From: Flaveria trinervia
Lineage: Eukaryota > Streptophyta > Magnoliopsida > Asterales > Asteraceae
Length of the DNA: 64,000 nt
NCBI GenBank assembly: GCA_025506515.1
Contig: CM046458.1
Span: 42,916,731-42,980,730 of the forward strand
Direction of reading: 5' to 3'
The position numbers and the translations under genes were made by a program. Under the pieces are notes generated by a model, which saw only the letters and a list, made by a program, of their open reading frames with translations, did no database searches and was not told the DNA's origin. Numbering within the stretch: position 1 is the stretch's first letter; each line of letters starts with the position of its first letter. This document shows positions 21,622-34,876 of the stretch, one piece after another.

Positions 21622-24600
21622 ATGGCAACCATGAGTCTAAAACCCTGACATAATTGCGTCGCCTACCTCACGAAATCGGCCATCTGGACAAAGTTTGATC
21701 ACACCATAGACCTAATGGTTGATTCTCAGTATAGTACTGCTCTGCTCTTAAACCCGACCATCTACCCAGAGTCACTAAGTCAGTTTTGGTCCAATGCCTA
21801 TGTTCACACTGATGTGCCTTCCGACCAAATTTCTGTTCGGTCATTGGTCAACCAAAAACAAGTAGAGGTTACACCTGATAGCATTCGTCGAGTGCTAAAT
21901 TTACAAGATGCTACTGCTGTGACTGAGTACCCGAAGGGCACAACTGATATGTCCTTCATCACCAATGGGTACGATGGAAATCTTCGAGCCACTACCATAC
22001 TGAAGAAGAACTTTCCTGATGCTGAACGATTAATATTTCATATGGTGAATGTTTGCTTAGCCTCGAAGACATCCTCATGGGATCAAATGTCTTCCCGGTG
22101 GCAACAGGTATTATATTCAATTCTAGAACACCAACCTTTAAATTTTTCACAAATTGTGTTTCTAGAAATCAAAGATCTCGCACAGAAACCTGTGGGAAAC
22201 AGATAGCTATTATATCCTAGGTTTCTGATGGCCATAATTTTAAATGAATTACAAACTGATGGCCTTCTTGGCCTTGGAGTCCCTGCACCAGCTGTTCTAG
22301 CTGAGGTATACTCCAGGCATAACTCCGACCAATCTCTCAAAGAAGCTGCCCGTTTGCTCAAACCCAAACAAAGGGAACCCACAGCTTCAACTGCCAAATC
22401 CAAAGTCCCCACCAAGCCGAAATCCAAACCCAAACAAGCTAATCAGGGAGATGAGTCCCCTGATGATGCTCCTGTACCACCCAGACAGGTTAAACCTACT
22501 GGTTCAAATCCCCCAGTAGTGTTAACGACTCTACCAGCCACAGCCGCACAGGTATCCTCTCAAAAGGATCCTCTTGCACCCATTTCAGGGGAAACCACAT
22601 TGCTGAGACCTCTCTCACTTGAGGAGGTTATCATTGAAGAGCATGTCTCTCCCCGAATGCAATCAGCTTCTATCCCCTCTTCCCATGCAAATGCCCCCCA
22701 AAGTCCAACCATTATGATTGCAAATTTGCTGACTCAGCTGCATGCCTCTCCTCCTCCCCATCAACCACCCTTAAAAGGGAGAACAACAACACTTGAGGAA
22801 AAGGATACACATGCTTCTGACAACCCACAACACCGGGGTTTAAATATTCTATCTCCTGGTGTGGATATGGAGACCAGAACATCTGGTGAGGCTGCCACCT
22901 CTTCTGAATCAGCATATGATCAGACTGAGGCTGGTAACATTCCTAAGACCTCACCAGAGGCAACAGCTGATGAAGGACAAAGTCCTGAGGCTGGAAGTCC
23001 CCAGTTCCAAGACAAAGGGGCACATGCTACAACTGGTCTACACCCAGTGCATGTACATCCTGCTACAAGCAGGAGGTCGGGTGATTCAGAACACAATCCT
23101 AGAGGAGGAAGTCAGTAGGCTGCAAAAACTACTTGACCAACTCTCTCAAGGAGAAAGACCATCTGCCACCACATCAACCCAATAGATGGCACCTTCCTCT
23201 GAAGGTCCCTTAAACACACAGCCACTACAAAATTCTCAGCCACCTGCCTCTGTTTCTGGCACCATTTATCAGGACGAAAACCCCCTGAGCAAATGGATGC
23301 TATCCCTCAAAATCCCCTATCTCTCATCACACCGCAGCTAACCAAATTTGTTATTAAAACTGTTGATGAGAGACTTTCTTCTGTCTTACAACCCCTGGTG
23401 GAGGATGTACAGAGCCAACAACTTTCTGCTACTCAATCACTTGCAAGCAATGCACCTAAAAATGGGGAGAGTTCAGCAGTGAAAGCTAAAAGAAAGAGGA
23501 TGGAGAAGGAGAGAGGGAAAGAGAAGGATAAAGAGGTCGAAAAAGAGAAGGATTGTGTGTATGAGGCCGAAAAAGAGAAGGAGAATGTGATTGAGAAGGG
23601 AGCTGAAATTGAAAAAGTACATGAAAGTCAAAATGATTTTCATGTCACATACAAGAAAAAGAAGAGTGCTGAGAAAGAGAACAACTTGAACGAAATGGTT
23701 AAAGAGGCTGATGCTGAACACAGCAGATCAATGGACAATATCATTGATCAGCTGTTTAGGCAAGGTTTCGACACTGAAAAGTGGGATTATGAAATAAGAA
23801 GATTAGAGATCGAAGAGATCCAACAAAGATGGGCCAGCTACAGCACTATGGATAGAGAGAGACTTGAGATCATGATCAGATTTATCAGTAAATACGTTGG
23901 GAGATCATTGATCGAACTAAAATCATGGACCAGGGATAGCATCTTGGCCATAACCTCCAAGATCTGTTCGTCTGAAGCATACACTAAGGGTTTAGTAGTC
24001 GAAGCATTGAATGAAGCAGGAGCAGGGAGCAGGACTGAGCTAGCCAAACACTCAAAAGCCACACTCACCTCCAAAATGCTAACTCAGCCTGTCAACATTC
24101 CCTCTCCAAAACAACCACAACCACAACCCACAAAACCAACTCCCTTACCCTTAAAACCAACAGCCGATGATGCACCTAAGCAGAAGAAGAGAAGGGTGTT
24201 GAGGCTTGTGGAAGAAGAAGAAAATGATGATGATGAAGATAGGCTGCCGATCTCAGCTGTTCTGCTATTGCCTAAGGCCAAAGATCTCTCTCTTGCAATA
24301 ACTCTTGAGCAACAAAGAGATGCCATCAAAGTGAAATTAGAAGAAGAACAACAACACAGATTGCATGATGAAGAGTTATTGAGGAGAGTAGATAAAGCAT
24401 ATCCAGCCACTTCCTCCATCATTAATAAGAAAAAACAAGCTTAGAGGATTTATACTCTTAGACATACTTTTCAGTATGTGAAAGAAAGAGTAAGAATTTG
24501 GCCTGATCCTAGGGTGGCTCACAGAATACAAAAGAAAAACATCCCTCAGAGATACAGTGGTCAAGTCAAAAAGATTGTAGAGGAAGTGATCTCCTTGGCC

Positions 24601-24961
24601 ATTGTAGTTTCACCCTGGGAAATCCTAGAAGATTTCAAAAAGGCCTACACCTCAAACATGCCCCCACAAAAAATGTTGGAGAAGCTGATTGATCAAAAAC
24701 GGGCTGGTGTATAAGAGGCTGAATGAGATCAGAAAGGATGAGTTACCACTGCTGTTAGAAGGGCATCATCCTGATGAATTTGCTTACAGACAGATTACAA
24801 CAGTGGTACTCAAAAATGGAAAACAGGTCAAATTCGTATCTGAGTACTATGGGCCAGAAAGATTCTTCGATAGTGAGGCAGAGGAACTCACCATGGAGGA
24901 ACAAATTGTATTTTTGGAGGCCTACACCAGGGAATCCTACAGGCTCATAGTTGGGAAGTGA
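21622..24961 (+). pseudogene. A1 ORF3, large accessory protein of unknown function (broken)
   Basis: Runs largely in one frame from ATG 21622 (MATMSLKP), about 1,110 codons with no sign of an intron. Same domain order as A2 ORF3: N-terminal domain (FHMVNVCLASKTSSWDQM, YPRFLMAIILNEL), Pro-rich linker, acidic stretch, Lys/Glu coiled coil, RRLEIEEIQQRWASYST region, C-terminal domain (VSPWEILEDFKKAY, HPDEFAYRQITTVVLKNG). Breaks: TGA near 21649, TAG 22204 (TGG changed), a 47-bp deletion at about 23088, TAG at about 23183, TAG 24442 and a frameshift near 24700. Between about 22855 and 24245 it is almost identical to A2 but clearly less so on either side. Confidence 0.85.
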
Positions 24962-25179
24962 GTCTCATGGATGGGGGAACAGCTCAGTGTCCAATTCCCC
25001 AATGCAGAGCTCCCATCCATACATTGCCAACCAAATCATCAGAGACTCATTCCCAGGCCAGTGCTTATATGGGTCATCTTCTCAACTGATCAAGAAGGAA
25101 AAAGACCAACCATTCTGCCAACAATAAGTGAGAAAATAAATCAATTAGAGGTTTTGGCTGCATTGGTTCAGGGGGAGTT
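24962..25179 (+). promoter_or_regulatory. A1 3' untranslated region with polypurine tracts
   Basis: GATGGGGGAAC near 24968 and CAGGGGGAGTT up to 25179 before the 3' LTR. The stretch is nearly identical to that of A2 (19211-19428). Confidence 0.75.
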
Positions 25180-26050
25180 TGTTGGACCAAAAGAACCAAT
25201 GAGCCAAGATCAGAAAACCTCTAAGTCCCAGATGATATCACAACAACTGCTGAAGGCTTCATCAGCAGTTCGACAAGTGCTGAAGACTTCAACAGCTGAA
25301 GATCAAGTACTGAAGACTTCAACAGCTGAAGACTAAAGTGCTAAAGCTCAACAGCTGAAGAACACAAGTGCTGAAGCTGAAGACCAAAGTACTAAAGGTC
25401 AACAGCTAAATAGTCCACAAGTGCTGAAGATCAACAACTGATGTACAAAGTCTGAAGACAAAGACTGAAGACATCAGCTGATGACATCTACTAAAGTCAT
25501 CAGCTGATGAAACGTCTGAAGTTCAAGTCTGAAGACCAAGTGCTGAAGTTTCAGTAGTTTGTCACAACAGCTGAAGAGTACTTCTTCAGTAGTTGTGTTT
25601 ATCAGTAGTTTTATGTTTTTACTTTCAGTAGTTTTGTAAAACGACTGAAGAGCTTGTTCTTCAGTCGTTGTAGTTTCAGTAGTTTCTTATTAGTAGTTTT
25701 GTAATAAGTAAACACTTAGCTTCTTGTAAGAAGATGTCAGCTGTTAGACATCTTCAGTAGTTTTAGTGTTTCAGTAGTTTGTTAAATAACGGTTAGATGT
25801 CACTATCAAGTGACATCAGCCTACGTCATTTTTCCTTATATAAGAAGAATGACCAAATTGTAATTTTGCAAAAGCCATGCCAAAGCGTGTGATTGAATGA
25901 AATATTCCTTTTGTAGAAACTTTCTCTCTCTATAACTAATTCTGTTCATTGCTATATCTTTGGTATTCTTGCTCGAATTGTGCTAGTTGGTACTCTATTC
26001 CGCTGCTGAAATCATTCGAATCGATCAAACTAGATGCTAAGATCCTATCA
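25180..26050 (+). repeat. A1 3' LTR
   Basis: 871 bp, same subtype as 1053-1920. Contains the GATGTCAC dyad, CTACGTCA and TATA near 25836-25844. Followed by the CTTGC duplication at 26051-26055. Confidence 0.93.
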
Positions 26051-27178
26051 CTTGCAGTGACCCAAGTTGAGTGTGACCGCTGGGTCTCATCATGCAAGGT
26101 ATTTGAAATGCTTCTTAGCAAGCAAACTGCTTCAAATGTGAAGTTTGGTATTGGTTACAACAATACTGCTCCACCCACAGACTTTACTCCTAACTCCATA
26201 GTTAAGTCTAAAAGTGAAAGCAATCTCCAAACCACATTATCGTGTTAATCATTCTCCAAGGATAATCTAAGATTAGAGAATGAAACCAGTGTTAAGATCT
26301 CAGCAAATAAATTGCCTGATGGTCTAATGAGACTCATATAAAGCTGAGTACTTCAGATGTTGTTCCTCAATGTACCCCAAGTACTGAAAGAGACCCAACA
26401 TCTGAAAAGCATTTCAAATCAGTTGAAATAGAAGGACTAACAATTGCTGAGGAATCCATCAAACGGTCTATTAGGACGGATGGAAAACAGTTGAATTACC
26501 AGTCTTCAACTGTTACAAATCCTTTAGTACCTAGTACTGATAGGAGGAAAGTACTAAAGATCACACCTTCAATAGTTTCCACTTCAGCAGTAGAGATGTC
26601 CAAGATGAAGAATAAACCATGTGAAATTTGTGGTAAATTTAATCATCTATCTGATGAATGTTGGTATAAAAAGGGTTTAAAACTCCAAAGGGATGAGCTC
26701 ATTAAACTAGAAATAAATAAAATGAAAAACTGGGTTTGAGACCAAGTTTGTACCACAGTCATCTCAACCTGATAAACCCAAGGCCCTACCCAAAACCACT
26801 AAGAAGGATGCGGTTTATCCGAAGACAACTTATATTGTTCCTCATGATAAACATAAGACTAAGTCTGTGAAATCTAAGAAGGAGGAAATGGTGGGTCACA
26901 GGAACTCATAAAAAACAAGCTCTGGAGTGTCAAATGAACTGAAATCTCGAGCTTCAAATCAGACACAGCTTGCTATGATGGTTCAGCATCTATTGAAGAG
27001 AGTTAACCAACTTGAAGCCCCTTTGATCAAACCACTGAAAAGGAATTCCAGGTCCAAATCTATTTCAGCGCCATCTCCATCTTCATCAGCTGTTAATCAT
27101 GAGAAACCAGCTATGGTTAAATCTGTTGATAAAGTCAGTCCCAAAACCAAAAAGGTTTGGGTCTCCAAAGCTAACTAG
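26051..27178 (+). pseudogene. gag: A0 gag, right part (second zinc knuckle)
   Basis: Resumes A0 gag after A1. Homologous to 3920-4967 of A1 but more diverged. Second CCHC knuckle CEICGKFNHLSDEC near 26617-26660, then a Lys-rich stretch, NQTQLAMMVQHLLKR and the end KKVWVSKAN with TAG at 27176-27178. Stops near 26247 and 26340 and a frameshift near 26735. Confidence 0.85.
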
Positions 27179-27196
27179 ATTCTTATGATTGTGCAG
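27179..27196 (+). other. A0 Gag-Pol junction, 3'-splice-site-like
   Basis: After the gag TAG comes ATTCTTATGATTGTGCAG, directly before GGTTCTTCAGCA. Here gag and pol are in the same frame because the linker is 1 nt longer than in A1 and A2. Confidence 0.4.
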
Positions 27197-30100
27197 GGTT
27201 CTTCAGCATGCCAAAGAAGCATCTGGTATGTGGACAGTGGAGGATCCATGCACATGACTGGGAGCAGCTCTCTTCTTCATGATTACTCTCAAGGAAAGAA
27301 GGGACTTGTCTCATTTGGAAATGATGCTAAAGGTTACATCATTGGAAAGGGATTTGTGTATAATGGAGATATTAAATTTGATGATGTCAACCATGTAGAG
27401 AATCTCAAATACAATCTGTTGAGTGTCAGTCAGATGTGTGACAAAGGACATGTTGCTCTTTTCACAAGCCAGAACTGTAGGATTCTGTCTTCCAAGGTTC
27501 TGAGCCTGATTGACAAAGTACTGGATGATAATACTCTCCAGAAGGCCAACAGGATAGGAAGAGTATATGCCTTGGATTTGTCAAAGAAAATTGAGTTAAA
27601 AGGCCATCCATGCTTGTTCTCCAAGGCCTCTCTCCAAGAATCTAAACTGTGGCATAGAAGGCTGGGTCATGTTAATCTCAAAAACATGAATCAGCTGAAT
27701 CACAAGAGTTTAGTGAGAGGTCTTCCAATAAAGGAGTTCAATTGTGATGAAATCTGCACTGCATGCTTAAAAGGGAAACAACATAAAGTTTCATTCCCAC
27801 CCATAGAAGAATCCAAGTCTAATGCCTGCTTACAACTACTGCACATGGATCTTTTTGGTCCTGTGAAGGTAATGAGTATGGAAAAGAAGAAATACTATGA
27901 GGTAATTATGGATGATTACTCTAGATATGTATGGACTTTCTTCTTGCATTCAAAGGATGAGGCTGCTCAGTCCATTATGAACTTTGTGTTACACGTTGAG
28001 AAGCAGTATTCCCTACCAGTTAAGTGTGTGAGGAGTGACAATGGTACTGAATTCAGAAACCACACTCTTGATGAGTTTTACTTGTCAAAGGGAATCAAGA
28101 GGCAGTATAGCATCCCAAGGACTCCAAAGCAAAATGGAGTAGTGGAGAGAAAGAACAGGACCATCATTGAAGCTGCAACGTCCATGTTGGCTGATTCTGG
28201 TCTGCCACTGACTTTTGGGCTAAAGCTGTCAATATAGCCTGCTATGTACAGAATAGAGCCTTAGTAAATCAGAGTTGATGAAAACTCCTTATGAAGTTTT
28301 ACATCATTTAGCCCCTTTGATTTCATTCTTTAGAGCATTTGGGTGTCCCTGTTACATTCTCAACACAAAGGATCAACTCCAAAAGTTTGATTCTAAGGTG
28401 GATGCAGAGTATTTTGTTGGGTATTCATCCACTTGCAAGGCTTACAGAGTATTCAACTGTTGGACAAAGATAGTTGAAGAAACCTTGCATGTGAAGTTCA
28501 ATGAATCCCCTAAGGATACAATTCCACAAAACCCTGTGGAGTTGTTTGATCTGGACATTCTGCAATATGTTCCTTATCAACCACCTACTGTTGCAGATCA
28601 TATGAAACCATCATCTTCTGTAGCTAGTCATCCATCTGGTGTTACTGATGATGATGATGATATCAATAATCACCTTTTCAAGTTTAGTGATCAACTGCCT
28701 GATTCAGCTAGACCTGATGTTCCTGTAGCTCCAGTAGCACAATCCACAACAAATGCTGATGAGATTTCTACAACTTCAAATTCCTTTGAATTACCATTTA
28801 CTGATTGGTTTCAAGGAAATGCTTCACCATCACCATCTATTGCTGTTGAGCCTGCTACAAACACTTGCACAGATGTTATTGTGTACCAAGATCTGAAGAA
28901 TCACCCTATGTCTCAAATCATTGGTGATAACAATGCTGGCGTGTCAACAAAAAGTCAATTGTCAAATTTCTACTTCTATGCTCTCTTCGTTAGTCAGCAA
29001 GAGCCAAAGAACTATCACATTGCTTTAAGGGACAATGGATGGGTTGAAGCCATGCAGCTTGAGCTTCTTCAGTTCAAGAAACAGCAAGTGTGGGAACTGG
29101 TTCCTCTACCTCCAGGTAAGTGTGCAATAGGCACTAAATGGGTGTTTAGGAACAAAACTGATGAAAATGGGATTATTGTTAAGAACAAGGCCAAACTGGT
29201 TGTACAGGGTTTTGCATAAGAAGAAGGTATTGATTATGATGAAACCTTTGCCCCTGTAGCCAGACTAGAGGCAATTAGATTGTTCTTAGCCTATACTGCA
29301 CTCCACAATCTTAAAGTTTTTCAAATGGATGTTAAAAGTGCATTTTTATATGGTAAAATAAAAGAAGAAGTTTATGTGTGTCAACCACCAGGTTTTGAGG
29401 ATAATAAACACCCAGAATGGGTATACAAGCTTGATAAGGCTCTTTATGGGTTGAAACAAGCTCCTAGAGCCTGGTATGAGACAATCTAATTTTCTTCTGC
29501 AAAATAATTTCACTAGAGGCTCCATAGATAAAACTTTATTTATTAAGAAGGTGGATCAGCATAAGATACTTGTTCAAATTTATGTTGATGATATTATATT
29601 TGCATCCTCTGATCCCCAGTTGTGTGATGATTTTACAAAATTAATGCAAAAGAAGTTTGAAATGAGTGCCATGGGAGAATACAGTTCTTTCTGGGTTTGC
29701 AAATCAAACAAAAGGCTAATGGAATTTTCCTTCATCAGTCCAAACACACAAAAGATCTGTTGGAAAAGTTTGATTACCTGTTTACTGTAAGCCCTGTTCT
29801 ACTCCCATTTGCACACACCACACAACTGGATACAGATCAGAAAGGTAAAGTGGTTGATGAAACACTTTACAGATGTATGATTGGGTCCTTGATGTACTTA
29901 ACAGTTTCTAGACCAGATATTATGTTTGCTACATGTGTTGTGCTAGATTTCAGGCTGCACCTAAGGAGTCTCATTTGATTGCAGTCAAGAGGATCTCTAG
30001 ATATCTGCAAGGCACTCCATCTCTAGGTTTATGGTATTCTACTAGACATTCTGGTAAATTAGTTGCTTTTTCTGACAGTGACTATGCAGGGTGTAAGTTG

Positions 30101-30526
30101 ACAAGAAAGTCCACTTCTGGAGGATGCCAATTCTTAGGCAACTGCTTGATTTCTTGGCAGAGTAAGAAGCAGACCTCAGTTGCTACATCAACTGCTGAAG
30201 CAGAGTACATTGCTGCTGCAAGCTGTACATCTCAGGTACTCTGGCTTCAAAACCAATTATTGGATTATGGCATAACAGGGACTAAGACCCCATTGTTAAT
30301 GGACAGCTCTTCAGCTCTTTGTATTGTCAAGAATCATGTCCAGCACTCTAGGACTAAACATATTGAAATCAGACACCACTTTATTAGAGATTGTTTTGAA
30401 AAAGGTCTGATTGATCCAAAATTTGTTCCTAGTGCTGATGAGCTTGCAGACATTTTCACTAAGCCCTTGGATAGCACAACTTTCCAAAACCTAGTGCTAA
30501 GGCTTGGTATGCTACAGCTAGACTAA
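27197..30526 (+). pseudogene. pol: A0 pol (protease, integrase, reverse transcriptase, RNase H)
   Basis: About 1,110 codons. Protease IWYVDSGGSMHMTG intact; integrase zinc region WHRRLGH and CTACLKGKQHK intact; core LHMDLFGPV, RSDNGTEF, KQNGVVERKN with catalytic acids kept; RVT_2 with YVDD at 29581-29592; RNase H FSDSDYAGC, STAEAEYI, SRTKHIEIRHHFIRDC; C-terminus LADIFTKPLD and LGMLQLD. Breaks: frameshifts near 28215, 28275, 29485 and 29680-29940, and CAA to TAA at 29217. Stop TAA 30524-30526. Confidence 0.92.
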
Positions 30527-30589
30527 GTGACAACTACTGATGATCTCACCTCACAAGTACTGATGATCATTAGTTTATTATTGTCATAT

Positions 30590-31230
30590 ATAAGTACTGA
30601 AGTTATCCTCCCTTCAGAAGTTTTTAAAACTACTGGAGCTTAAGTAACATCTCAGTACTCAAGTACTTTATTTGTTAAAACAGCTGATGTAGTTACAACA
30701 GCTGATGTAGTCACAACAGCTGATGTAGCTACAACTACTGATGTCAGAAATACAGATAAGTACTAATGACCAATGAAACATCTAAAACTCAGATCTAAGT
30801 CTGATGAGTAAGTGTGGAGGTCAGACTGAAACAGCTGAAAAGCTATGAATTGACGAAAACAGCTGATGAGAAATTTCTCTTCAGTCGTTTATACAACTAC
30901 TGTTTCATTAAAACAACTGATGACAAAGCCACTGTCTTCAGTTTTCACAACTACTAATGACAAACACCAAGTCCTCAGTTTACATCATTTGAAGTCAAAA
31001 CCAAGACCTTGAGTAGTTTCACAACTACTGATGGTTAACACCAAGACTTTAGCTGTTTCAACGTCTGATGGTCAAAACTAAGTCTTCAGTTGTTTTATAA
31101 CAACTGATGACATCACCACCACTGTCAGTCGTTTTAAACCTCTGAAGGTTAATACCACATCATCAGTAGTTTCAAATAGTTGATGACCACACCAAAACCT
31201 TCAGTAGTTTTCTTTCAGCCTTTTCCTATC
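30590..31230 (+). repeat. A0 palindromic-unit array between pol and ORF3
   Basis: No gene. Tandem GCTGATGTAG units near 30680-30750, then about eight imperfect palindromic units (CTTCAGT.GTTT..AACTACTGATG) from 30870 to 31215. More worn than in A1 and A2, but in the same position and of the same design. Confidence 0.8.
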
Positions 31231-31235
31231 CCTAC

Positions 31236-31245
31236 CTATAAATAC
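31236..31245 (+). promoter_or_regulatory. Internal TATA box for A0 ORF3
   Basis: CTATAAATAC ending 57 nt before ATG 31302, identical in sequence and distance to A1. Confidence 0.65.
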
Positions 31246-31301
31246 CAGTCTTCTTCTCAAACGTTCCATTAGCCGTTCTTCTGACCTTGATACTTCCAAA
31301 A

Positions 31302-34300
31302 ATGGCAACCATGAGTCTAAAACCCAGACATAATTGCGTCGCTTACCTCACGAAATCGGCCTTCTGGACAAAATTTGATAATGCCATTGACCTAATGGTG
31401 GATTCCCCATATCGCACAACCTTTCTCTTGAATCCGACCATCTACCCTGAATCTCTTAGTCAATTCTGGTCAAATGTTTTTGTTCATACTGATGAGTATA
31501 CTGGCCAAATCTCTGTTCGGTCCTTCGTCAACTAGAAACCAGTGGTTGTTACAACCTACATCATTCGTCAGGCATTACACTTACATGACTCCACCACTGT
31601 GACTGAATACCCAAAGGGCACAATGGATATGTCCTTCATCAATAATGGGTATGAAGGTGATCTTCGGGCTACAACTATTCTGAAGAAACATTTCCATGAT
31701 GCTGAAAAACTTATCTTTCACATGGTAAATGTATGCTTAGCTTCAAAGACATCCTCTTGGGATCAAATGTCATCCCAATGGCAACAGGTATTGTATTCTA
31801 TTCTAGAACAGCAACCGCTAAATTCTCTGAAATCGTGTTTCTAGAAATAAAGAACTTGGCTCAGAAACCTGCGGCAAACCGCTGGCTATTATATCCCAGG
31901 TTTCTGATGGCCATTATTTTAAATGAATTAAAATCTGATGGCCTTGTTGGCCTTGGAGTCCCTGCACCAGCTCTTTTGGCTGAGGTATACTCCAGGCACA
32001 ACTCAGACCTCAATCTTAAAGAAGCTGCCCGAATGCTAAAACCCAAGCAGAGGGAACCCATAACTTCCACCACCAGATCCAGAGTCCCCACCAAACCAAA
32101 AACCAAACGTCCCAAAATAGCTATTCAGGGAGATGAGTCCCCTGAAGATGCTCCTGTACCACCAAGGCAGGATATACTTGTTGGTTTAAACCCCCCAGCA
32201 GTATCAGAGACTCTACCAGCTAACACCGCACAGGCATCCTCTCAAAAGGATCCTGATGCAACCTTATCAGGGGCAACCACATCGCTGAGACCTCTCTCAC
32301 TTGAGGAGGTTATCATTGAAGAGCATTCCTCTCCCCGGATGCAATCAGCTTCTATCCCCTCTCCCCATGCAAATGCCCCCCAAAGTCCAACCATTATAAT
32401 TGCAAACGCGCTGACTCAGCTGCATGCCTTTCCTCCTCCCCAACAAACACCAACAAAGGGGAGAACCATAGCAATTGAGGAAGAGGATCAACATGCTTCT
32501 GACAACCCACAACACCAGGGTTTAACTGTTCTATCTCCTGGTGTGGATATGCAGATACGAACATCTGGTGAGGCTGCCACCTCTTCTGAATCAGCACATG
32601 ATCAGACCGAGGCTGGTAACATAGCTAAGACCTCTTCTGAATCAACACATGATATGCAGAGACAACAGCTGATGAAGGACATTATCCTGAGGCTGGAAGT
32701 CCCAAGTTCCAAGAAAAAGGGGCACATTCTAAAACTGGTCTACACCCGGTGCATGTACATCCTGCTACAAGCAGGAGGTCAGGTGATTCAACATCTGCTG
32801 ATGATGACCTAGGCTTTTTCTATGATGTTCTAGCCCACAACACCATCCTGGAGGCTGAGGTAAGCAGACTACAAGAAGTGCTTGCCAAGAAGTCTCAGGA
32901 TGTAAGTCCATCTGCCCCCACTAACCCATAGATGGCACCTTCATTCGAAGGTCCCCCAAACACTTCACCCTCTCACTTCACTGAGCCTCCAGCCTCTGCC
33001 TTTGGCACTATCTCTCAGGGACAGAACCCCCCTGAGTAGATGGTTGCTGCATTCCAACAATCCTTACCTCTCATCACTCCCATCATCATGACATTGTTCA
33101 TAAAGCCATTGATGAGAGGATTTCCTCAAGTCTACAACCACTCATTGATGATGTTGTGCACAAGAAACTTTCTGCGGTACAAACCCCTGCAACCAATGCA
33201 TCCAAAAGGGGAGAATACAGCAGTGAAAGAAAGTAAAAGAAAAGAACTGAGGATGAGAAGGCACAAGAGAAAATCAAGGAGTTGGAAAAGGAAAAGGAAC
33301 AACAACTGATGACTTATAAAAGAAGAAAAGTGCTGGTGATCAAAAGAATGCTGAAGAAAAATCTTGGAGGAGCTGATAAAAGATGCAGATGAAGCCACAG
33401 CCGATCCATGGACAAAATCATTGAGCAACTCTTCAAGCAAGACTTTGATACAGCCAGACTAGACAGTGTGATCAGGAGGTTGGAAGTAAATGAAATCCAA
33501 AACAGATGGGCTGGGTACAGTGTGCTAGAGAAAGAGAGATTGAGATCATGATTCGATTCATAGCCAAATTTTAGGAAGATCAATAATGGAGATTCGTTCA
33601 TGGACCAGAGACATCATTCTGGCTATAGTCACCAGAATTTGTTTGTCTGAGCAATTTCATAAGGCTAATTATTGAAGCACTTGATGAGGCTGGAGCTGGG
33701 AAAAGGCTTGAAATGGCAAAACTCACAAAAGCCAAACTTACAACCAAAATGCTTGAACAACCTTCCCAATCACCCACTCAAAACAGCCTACCCCTCAAAT
33801 CTCCAAACCTATCTCAAAACTCAAATCCAAACATCCTCAACCCTCAAAACCAATTCCTTTACCACAAAAACCAACCCAACCATCATCCAGTGATGCACCT
33901 AGAAGGAGGAGAAGGGTGCTGAGGATAGAAGAAGATGAAGAAGAAGAAGATGAGATGATAGTCTGCCACTCTCTGCTGTTCTAAGGCTACCAGAACCCAG
34001 GAGTCAACTCATGATCACACCTGACTCACAAAGGGAAATGGTTAGAGTCAAAATAGAGATGAAGAACAGCAGAAGCAGCACGATGAGCAACTACTGAAGA
34101 TGGTTGACAAGGAATTTCCCCGTGTCATCATCTATACAAGCCATGAAAGGGCATGCTCAGAGGCTGTACACTCTCAGACACACATTTCAGTATCAAAAAG
34201 AGAGAGTGAGAGTATGGCCAGACCCCAAGGTGAGCTCTAGAATCACAAAAGATCCATTCCACATAGATACAATGGCCAGGTTAGAAAACCAATAGACTCT

Positions 34301-34673
34301 ACATCATGTTGGCCATTGTAGTCTCACCTGGGAAATACTCGATGAATTCAAGAAGGCTCATCAATCAAAAATGACCCCTCAAGCCTTACTGGAAAACAAG
34401 ATGATCAAAAAGGGGTTATTATATAAGAAGCTTGAAGACATTAAGAAGAATGAGCTCAGTTACTCTCCAGAGGGCACCCATCCTGATGAATTTGTCTATA
34501 GGGAGATAACTACTGTGGAGTTGAAGAATGGCAGGACTGTAAAGTACCTATCTGAGTACTATGGTCCAGAGTTCTTCTTTGAAGGAGGAGTAGAAGAACT
34601 CTCGAAGGAGGAACAGGTTGTTCTCCTTGAGGCCTATGTTCGTGAGTCTTGCAGACTCATAAATGGGAAGTAG
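31302..34673 (+). pseudogene. A0 ORF3, large accessory protein of unknown function (broken)
   Basis: Starts MATMSLKPRHNCVAYLTKSA at 31302. N-terminal domain clear (FLLNPTIYPESLSQFWSN, FHMVNVCLASKTSSWDQM, YPRFLMAIILNEL), then linker with QSPTIIIANALTQLHA. The coiled-coil middle (33200-33650) is badly frame-broken. The C-terminal domain is clear again (QYQKERVRVWPDPK, HPDEFVYREITTVELKNG), ending INGK with TAG 34671-34673. At least eight frame breaks, the oldest-looking of the three ORF3 copies. Confidence 0.82.
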
Positions 34674-34876
34674 GTTTCATGGTTGGGATCACAACTCTAT
34701 GTCCAGATTCCCCAAAACAGAGTTCCCCTCCATACTTAGCCAAACACATGATTAGAAACCTCTTCCTGGCCTGTGCTCATCCGATTCTCTGAAGCTTATC
34801 AAGAGAAGTCTTTGCCAACAATAAGTCGGACCTCAATAAAGTTAAAGGTTTTGGCTGCATTGGTTCAGGGGGAGTT
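34674..34876 (+). promoter_or_regulatory. A0 3' untranslated region with polypurine tract
   Basis: CAGGGGGAGTT directly before the LTR at 34877. The upstream second G-run of A1 and A2 is decayed here. Confidence 0.7.

Larger units (their letters stand above)
1053..26050 (+). mobile_element. Family A copia retrotransposon, copy A1 (itself split by A2)
   Basis: Bounded by LTRs 1053-1920 and 25180-26050 that begin TGTTGGACC and end CCTATCA, flanked by the duplication CTTGC. After subtracting A2 and one target-site duplication the element is about 12.5 kb. Internal order: PBS, gag 2130-4967, pol 4997-7812 continuing at 20289-20787, palindrome array, ORF3 21622-24961, polypurine tract. Every ORF carries stops or frameshifts, so the copy is non-autonomous. 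Its LTRs belong to a different LTR subtype from those of A2 and A0, although the coding parts are very close. Confidence 0.93.
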
